Shown here: in pieces, positions 41,534 through 44,234 of the stretch
How positions within the stretch are numbered: the first letter of the stretch is position 1
How the letters are laid out: each line of letters starts with the position of its first letter
NCBI GenBank assembly: GCA_029262815.1
Contig: JAJCYS010000019.1
Location: forward strand, 1-44,234
Source: Deltaproteobacteria bacterium
GTDB taxonomy: Bacteria; Bdellovibrionota; JAJCYS01
DNA: 44,234 nt
Reading direction: 5' to 3'
Notes under the pieces: generated by a model
What the model saw: only the letters and a program-made list of their open reading frames with translations
The model's database searches: none
What the model was told of the DNA's origin: nothing
Program-made: the position numbers and the translations under genes

Positions 41534-41922
41534 GTATCGAAATGATTCAGTCAGACGCAGCACCTAAACCTGTTGGCCCGTACTCACAAGCCACAAAAAT
41601 AGGGAACATGATGTTTGTTTCTGGGATCATCCCCCTAGATCCCGAAACGGACACCTTATGTTTATTTGACGGTGACGGGGCCAAACAAGCTAAACGTGTA
41701 TTAACCACCCTGAAGAATTTTCTAACTTCGCAAGGACTCTCTCTCAACCATGTCGTTAAAACATCGTTATTTGTAAAAAATATGGATGATTTTGGCGCCA
41801 TCAATGAAGTGTACGGCCAATTTTTTACGGAACATAAACCTGCCCGTGCATGTGTCGAAGTCGCTCGACTGCCTAAAGATGTCGCTTTTGAATTAGAAGC
41901 TGTCGTCTGGACCGGTTCTTGA
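41530..41922 (+). CDS. ridA: RidA-family enamine/imine deaminase
   Basis: 130 residues matching RidA/YjgF/UK114 throughout: APKPVGPYSQATKIGNMMFV SGIIPLDPET, LKNFLTSQGLSLNHVVKTSL and the C-terminal PARACVEVARLPKDVAFELE AV, with the arginine (RACVEV) that holds the substrate carboxylate. Trimeric cytosolic enzyme that hydrolyses reactive 2-aminoacrylate-type enamines made by PLP enzymes. AGGAG lies 7 bases before the ATG, which overlaps the upstream stop. Convergent with serB. Confidence 0.95.
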   Translation: MSIEMIQSDAAPKPVGPYSQATKIGNMMFVSGIIPLDPETDTLCLFDGDGAKQAKRVLTTLKNFLTSQGLSLNHVVKTSLFVKNMDDFGAINEVYGQFFTEHKPARACVEVARLPKDVAFELEAVVWTGS

Positions 41923-41935
41923 GTATTTAGGTTTT

Positions 41936-42790
41936 TTAGACCCATTTAAATAAAACCGCGAGTGCGGAAACGTCACTTGAACGAAAGACGATATCCGCTT
42001 CAGCAGCCAATTTAGGTTTTGGATTCAATCCTACGCCGAGCCCTGATAATCGCATCATCTGAACATCATTGGCGCCATCGGCAATCACAACCGTATCTTC
42101 CGGCCTGCATCTCAACTTTTCACATAACTCCATCAAGAACATCGCTTTAACTGATCCATCTACAATCGGATGAGTCACCTCACCAAGACATTTTTGTTCG
42201 TCATCAAAAACTAAGTCATTTGCACGGTATTCTGTAATCCCTAAGTGATCCATTAGCGGTTTAACCATTTGGGTGAAGCCACCCGACGCACACGCAACGA
42301 TGACCTGATTTTCTTTTGCGAGTTGAACCAAACGTTCACAACCTGATCGGATATGTAAACGCTGTCCAACCTCTTTAACTTCATCAGCCGTAATACCTCG
42401 AATGAGCCCTACACGCGCTTTCAAAGCCGCCTTGAAGTCAAGCTTCCCCTGCATCGCCATCTCTGTGATAAAAGACACCTCATCCTTGATCCCCTTTAGA
42501 TCAGCCAACACATCAATCCCTTCTTCTTCAACCAAGGTACTATCTACATCAAATAGAATAAGTTTGGGTTTTTTGGTTTTCCACCTTTCAGGTATAGGAT
42601 TGAGATCCAACTCATGGGCAGCAGCATGTCTCATGAGCTCTGTTTGTTCTGACTCAGTATCACTCGATATCAGACACGCTGTCTGGTCTTCAGAAAGCGA
42701 CTGATAAACTGAATACAATTCATTATGCTGCGCACAAACTGCTGACACAGATTTAGCATCACGACCCGACAACAATAATAGATCACTCAT
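41936..42790 (-). CDS. serB: phosphoserine phosphatase
   Basis: 284 residues. After a ~75-residue N-terminal regulatory-like part comes the HAD core: KLILFDVDSTLVEEEGIDVL (DxDST nucleophile), VIVACASGGFTQMVKPLMDH (motif II Ser), VDGSVKAMFL (Lys) and VVIADGANDVQMMRLSGLG VG (motif III/IV). This is the classic SerB order, and the enzyme removes phosphate from phosphoserine in the last step of serine synthesis. It begins 11 bp after the serA stop on the same strand, so the two form a serAB operon. Confidence 0.94.
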   Translation of the reverse strand: MSDLLLLSGRDAKSVSAVCAQHNELYSVYQSLSEDQTACLISSDTESEQTELMRHAAAHELDLNPIPERWKTKKPKLILFDVDSTLVEEEGIDVLADLKGIKDEVSFITEMAMQGKLDFKAALKARVGLIRGITADEVKEVGQRLHIRSGCERLVQLAKENQVIVACASGGFTQMVKPLMDHLGITEYRANDLVFDDEQKCLGEVTHPIVDGSVKAMFLMELCEKLRCRPEDTVVIADGANDVQMMRLSGLGVGLNPKPKLAAEADIVFRSSDVSALAVLFKWV

Positions 42791-42801
42791 GTGTGGTTTT
42801 A

Positions 42802-44234
42802 TTAAATCACAATTGTCTTACACAAAAGAACTTCATCATACCCTGAAAGCGTATCGAGCAATTCAAGTGAAACAGGATTGTCTAGGGTATAGATTGCGAG
42901 TGCCACTTTTTCTTGTGAACACAGGCTGACAGACATTCTTGAAATGTTAATTTTAGATTTTCCAAGTTCAGAGGCAATTTTGCCAACAACCCCTGGCGTA
43001 TCTGAATTGAGCACAAACAACATGTTCCCTTCTGGCAATACATCAAAATCATACCCATTCATTTCAATTAATCTCAAACTGTTAGGATCAAAAACTGTTC
43101 CTGCAATTTCGATTATTTCTTCACGGTCTGATTCACCGTTCACGGTCACGGCTAATTTAATAAGCTGTTTGTACGGTCCGCCATTTGATGAGGCCACATG
43201 ACTTGTCACTAAATCAATATTACGCCTCTGTGCCAATAATTTTGCATTTACAATATTTACCTTTTCTTCAGAGACCATCGTTCCCAAAAAACTTTTAGTG
43301 GCTTGTGTGAGCAGCGCATCTTGATGTTTTTCTAATGCTTCACCATGAATTTCGATTGCCAAGCACGTGGGAACACCTGCCATTAATTGACCCAAAAATT
43401 TCCCGAGTCGATCAGACAAATCAAAGAATGCTTTCTGCTTCACAGATAAATCATTTAACCGAATTGTCGAGTTGATCGCACTCGACACAGTCTGATGTTT
43501 TTCGTATTCGATCAACAACTCACAGGCATCTACTGAAACACCCTCTTGCGCTTCTTTAGTCGAGGCACCCAAATGAGGCGTCGCAATAACGTTGTCCATT
43601 GCTAGTAAAGGATGATCAGGCGGAGGCGGTTCTTGCTCAAATACATCAATTGCTGCTCCACCAACACGCCCAGACTGTAAACCTAATACCAATGCTTTTT
43701 CATCCACTACACCCCCACGAGAACAATTCACAATGAGTGCGCCTGGTTTCATACGTTCAATGGTGTTCTCGTTGATTAGGTAACGGGTTTGATCCGTAAG
43801 AGGTGTGTGCAGTGTAATGATATCTGCACGGGCAATAAGTTCGTCAAAAGTGAGTTTTTCAATGGATAATTGTTTGGCGTACTCCGTTGAAACAAAAGGA
43901 TCGCACCCCACTACATGCATGCCATATCCATTTGCAATACGAGCTACAATTGTTCCAATATTACCTAACCCGACAATGCCAATGGTTTTCCCATATAGTT
44001 CATTCCCAACGTATTGCTTTCGATTCCATTTTTTTTCTTTCAATAAACTGTAGCATGCTTGTGGCACATGTCGCATCAATGCAGTCAATAAAGCAAAAGT
44101 ATGCTCAGCAGCCGTTGTCGCATTGCCTTTTGGGGTGTTCGCAACCAAAATCCCTTGTTCCGTTGCATAAGTGACATCGATATTGTCCACTCCGACACCC
44201 GCTCTAATAATTAACTCAAGATTTTTTGCGCACG
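42802..44234 (-). CDS. serA: D-3-phosphoglycerate dehydrogenase, N-terminus cut by the right edge
   Basis: About 476 codons are visible; the frame continues off the edge (CAKNLELIIRAGVGVDNIDV at the start), so ~50-60 N-terminal residues are missing. NAD-binding GIVGLGNIGTIVARIANGYG, the catalytic region TPHLGASTKEAQEGVSVDAC with its His, an intervening ASB-type domain and a C-terminal ACT domain (LFVLNSDTPGVVGKIASELG) make this the long (type I) SerA. It catalyses the first step of serine synthesis, and the ACT domain usually mediates serine feedback. The internal start GTG 44190 is only the first in-window start, not the real one. Operon with serB. Confidence 0.95.
   Translation of the reverse strand, partial: CAKNLELIIRAGVGVDNIDVTYATEQGILVANTPKGNATTAAEHTFALLTALMRHVPQACYSLLKEKKWNRKQYVGNELYGKTIGIVGLGNIGTIVARIANGYGMHVVGCDPFVSTEYAKQLSIEKLTFDELIARADIITLHTPLTDQTRYLINENTIERMKPGALIVNCSRGGVVDEKALVLGLQSGRVGGAAIDVFEQEPPPPDHPLLAMDNVIATPHLGASTKEAQEGVSVDACELLIEYEKHQTVSSAINSTIRLNDLSVKQKAFFDLSDRLGKFLGQLMAGVPTCLAIEIHGEALEKHQDALLTQATKSFLGTMVSEEKVNIVNAKLLAQRRNIDLVTSHVASSNGGPYKQLIKLAVTVNGESDREEIIEIAGTVFDPNSLRLIEMNGYDFDVLPEGNMLFVLNSDTPGVVGKIASELGKSKINISRMSVSLCSQEKVALAIYTLDNPVSLELLDTLSGYDEVLLCKTIVI

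Noticed and set aside
41547..41945. 132-codon frame antisense to ridA
   Set aside because: ridA is complete and well conserved; the antisense frame has no homology or initiation signal.

Overview
The window looks like a chromosomal segment of an AT-rich, Gram-negative (double-membraned) bacterium. The support is a TolC-type outer-membrane factor, a Spy/CpxP-type periplasmic protein, a YejM/PbgA-like inner-membrane protein, several lipoproteins and a type IV prepilin. Many gene families (EmrE-type SMR, YejM-like, DUF2608, NIPSNAP) are common in Gammaproteobacteria. However, the tmRNA tag read here (GKTQTGDNLAVAA) is not the ANDENYALAA type usual there, so I leave the phylum open.

Layout. 1-4.9 kb: small housekeeping and stress genes (partial alpha/beta hydrolase, SMR transporter behind a 181-bp palindrome, glutathione transferase, VOC protein, GGQ ribosome-rescue factor, DoxX), then a compact spy - ECF sigma - anti-sigma operon with an ECF-type promoter in front. 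5-12 kb: a DUF2608 HAD-like exported protein, a TolC lipoprotein plus two-domain multicopper oxidase operon, a HEAT-like exported protein and a YejM-like membrane sulfatase-fold protein. 12-19.7 kb: exported unknowns, a NIPSNAP protein, a winged-helix regulator with three 21-bp iterons upstream, a MATE pump, a truncated modular-repeat protein, a prepilin flanked by direct repeats, an HExxH lipoprotein and a frameshifted exported-protein gene. This stretch is sprinkled with a dispersed intergenic repeat.

21.4-27.8 kb: a tightly packed six-gene operon encoding a nitrilase-family amidohydrolase, an OpuC/EgtU-type importer (ATPase plus a substrate-binding/permease fusion), an alpha/beta hydrolase-fold protein lacking the nucleophile serine, a DUF6282-like metal hydrolase and a GlcD-type FAD oxidase. 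I read it as uptake and breakdown of one small, probably amide- or betaine-like compound. 27.8-34.3 kb: an accessory island. It holds an AbiEi/AbiEii toxin-antitoxin pair with a clear operator and 189-bp direct repeats on both sides, two unknown envelope genes, a MerR-like regulator, and a large serine recombinase abutting and overlapping the 3' end of the tmRNA gene (ssrA). The regulator and the recombinase operon share an operator-like palindrome core.

34.3-44.2 kb: ssrA, a glutamate-1-semialdehyde aminomutase homologue whose PLP lysine is replaced by cysteine, a split transketolase, then a ChrA-like / solute-binding lipoprotein / nitrilase-like (catalytic Cys missing) / RidA operon, and convergently serA-serB. 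Three separate enzyme homologues in one window that lack their catalytic residue are the most surprising gene-level observation. The AbiE cassette and the ssrA-integrated recombinase module are the clearest mobile systems.
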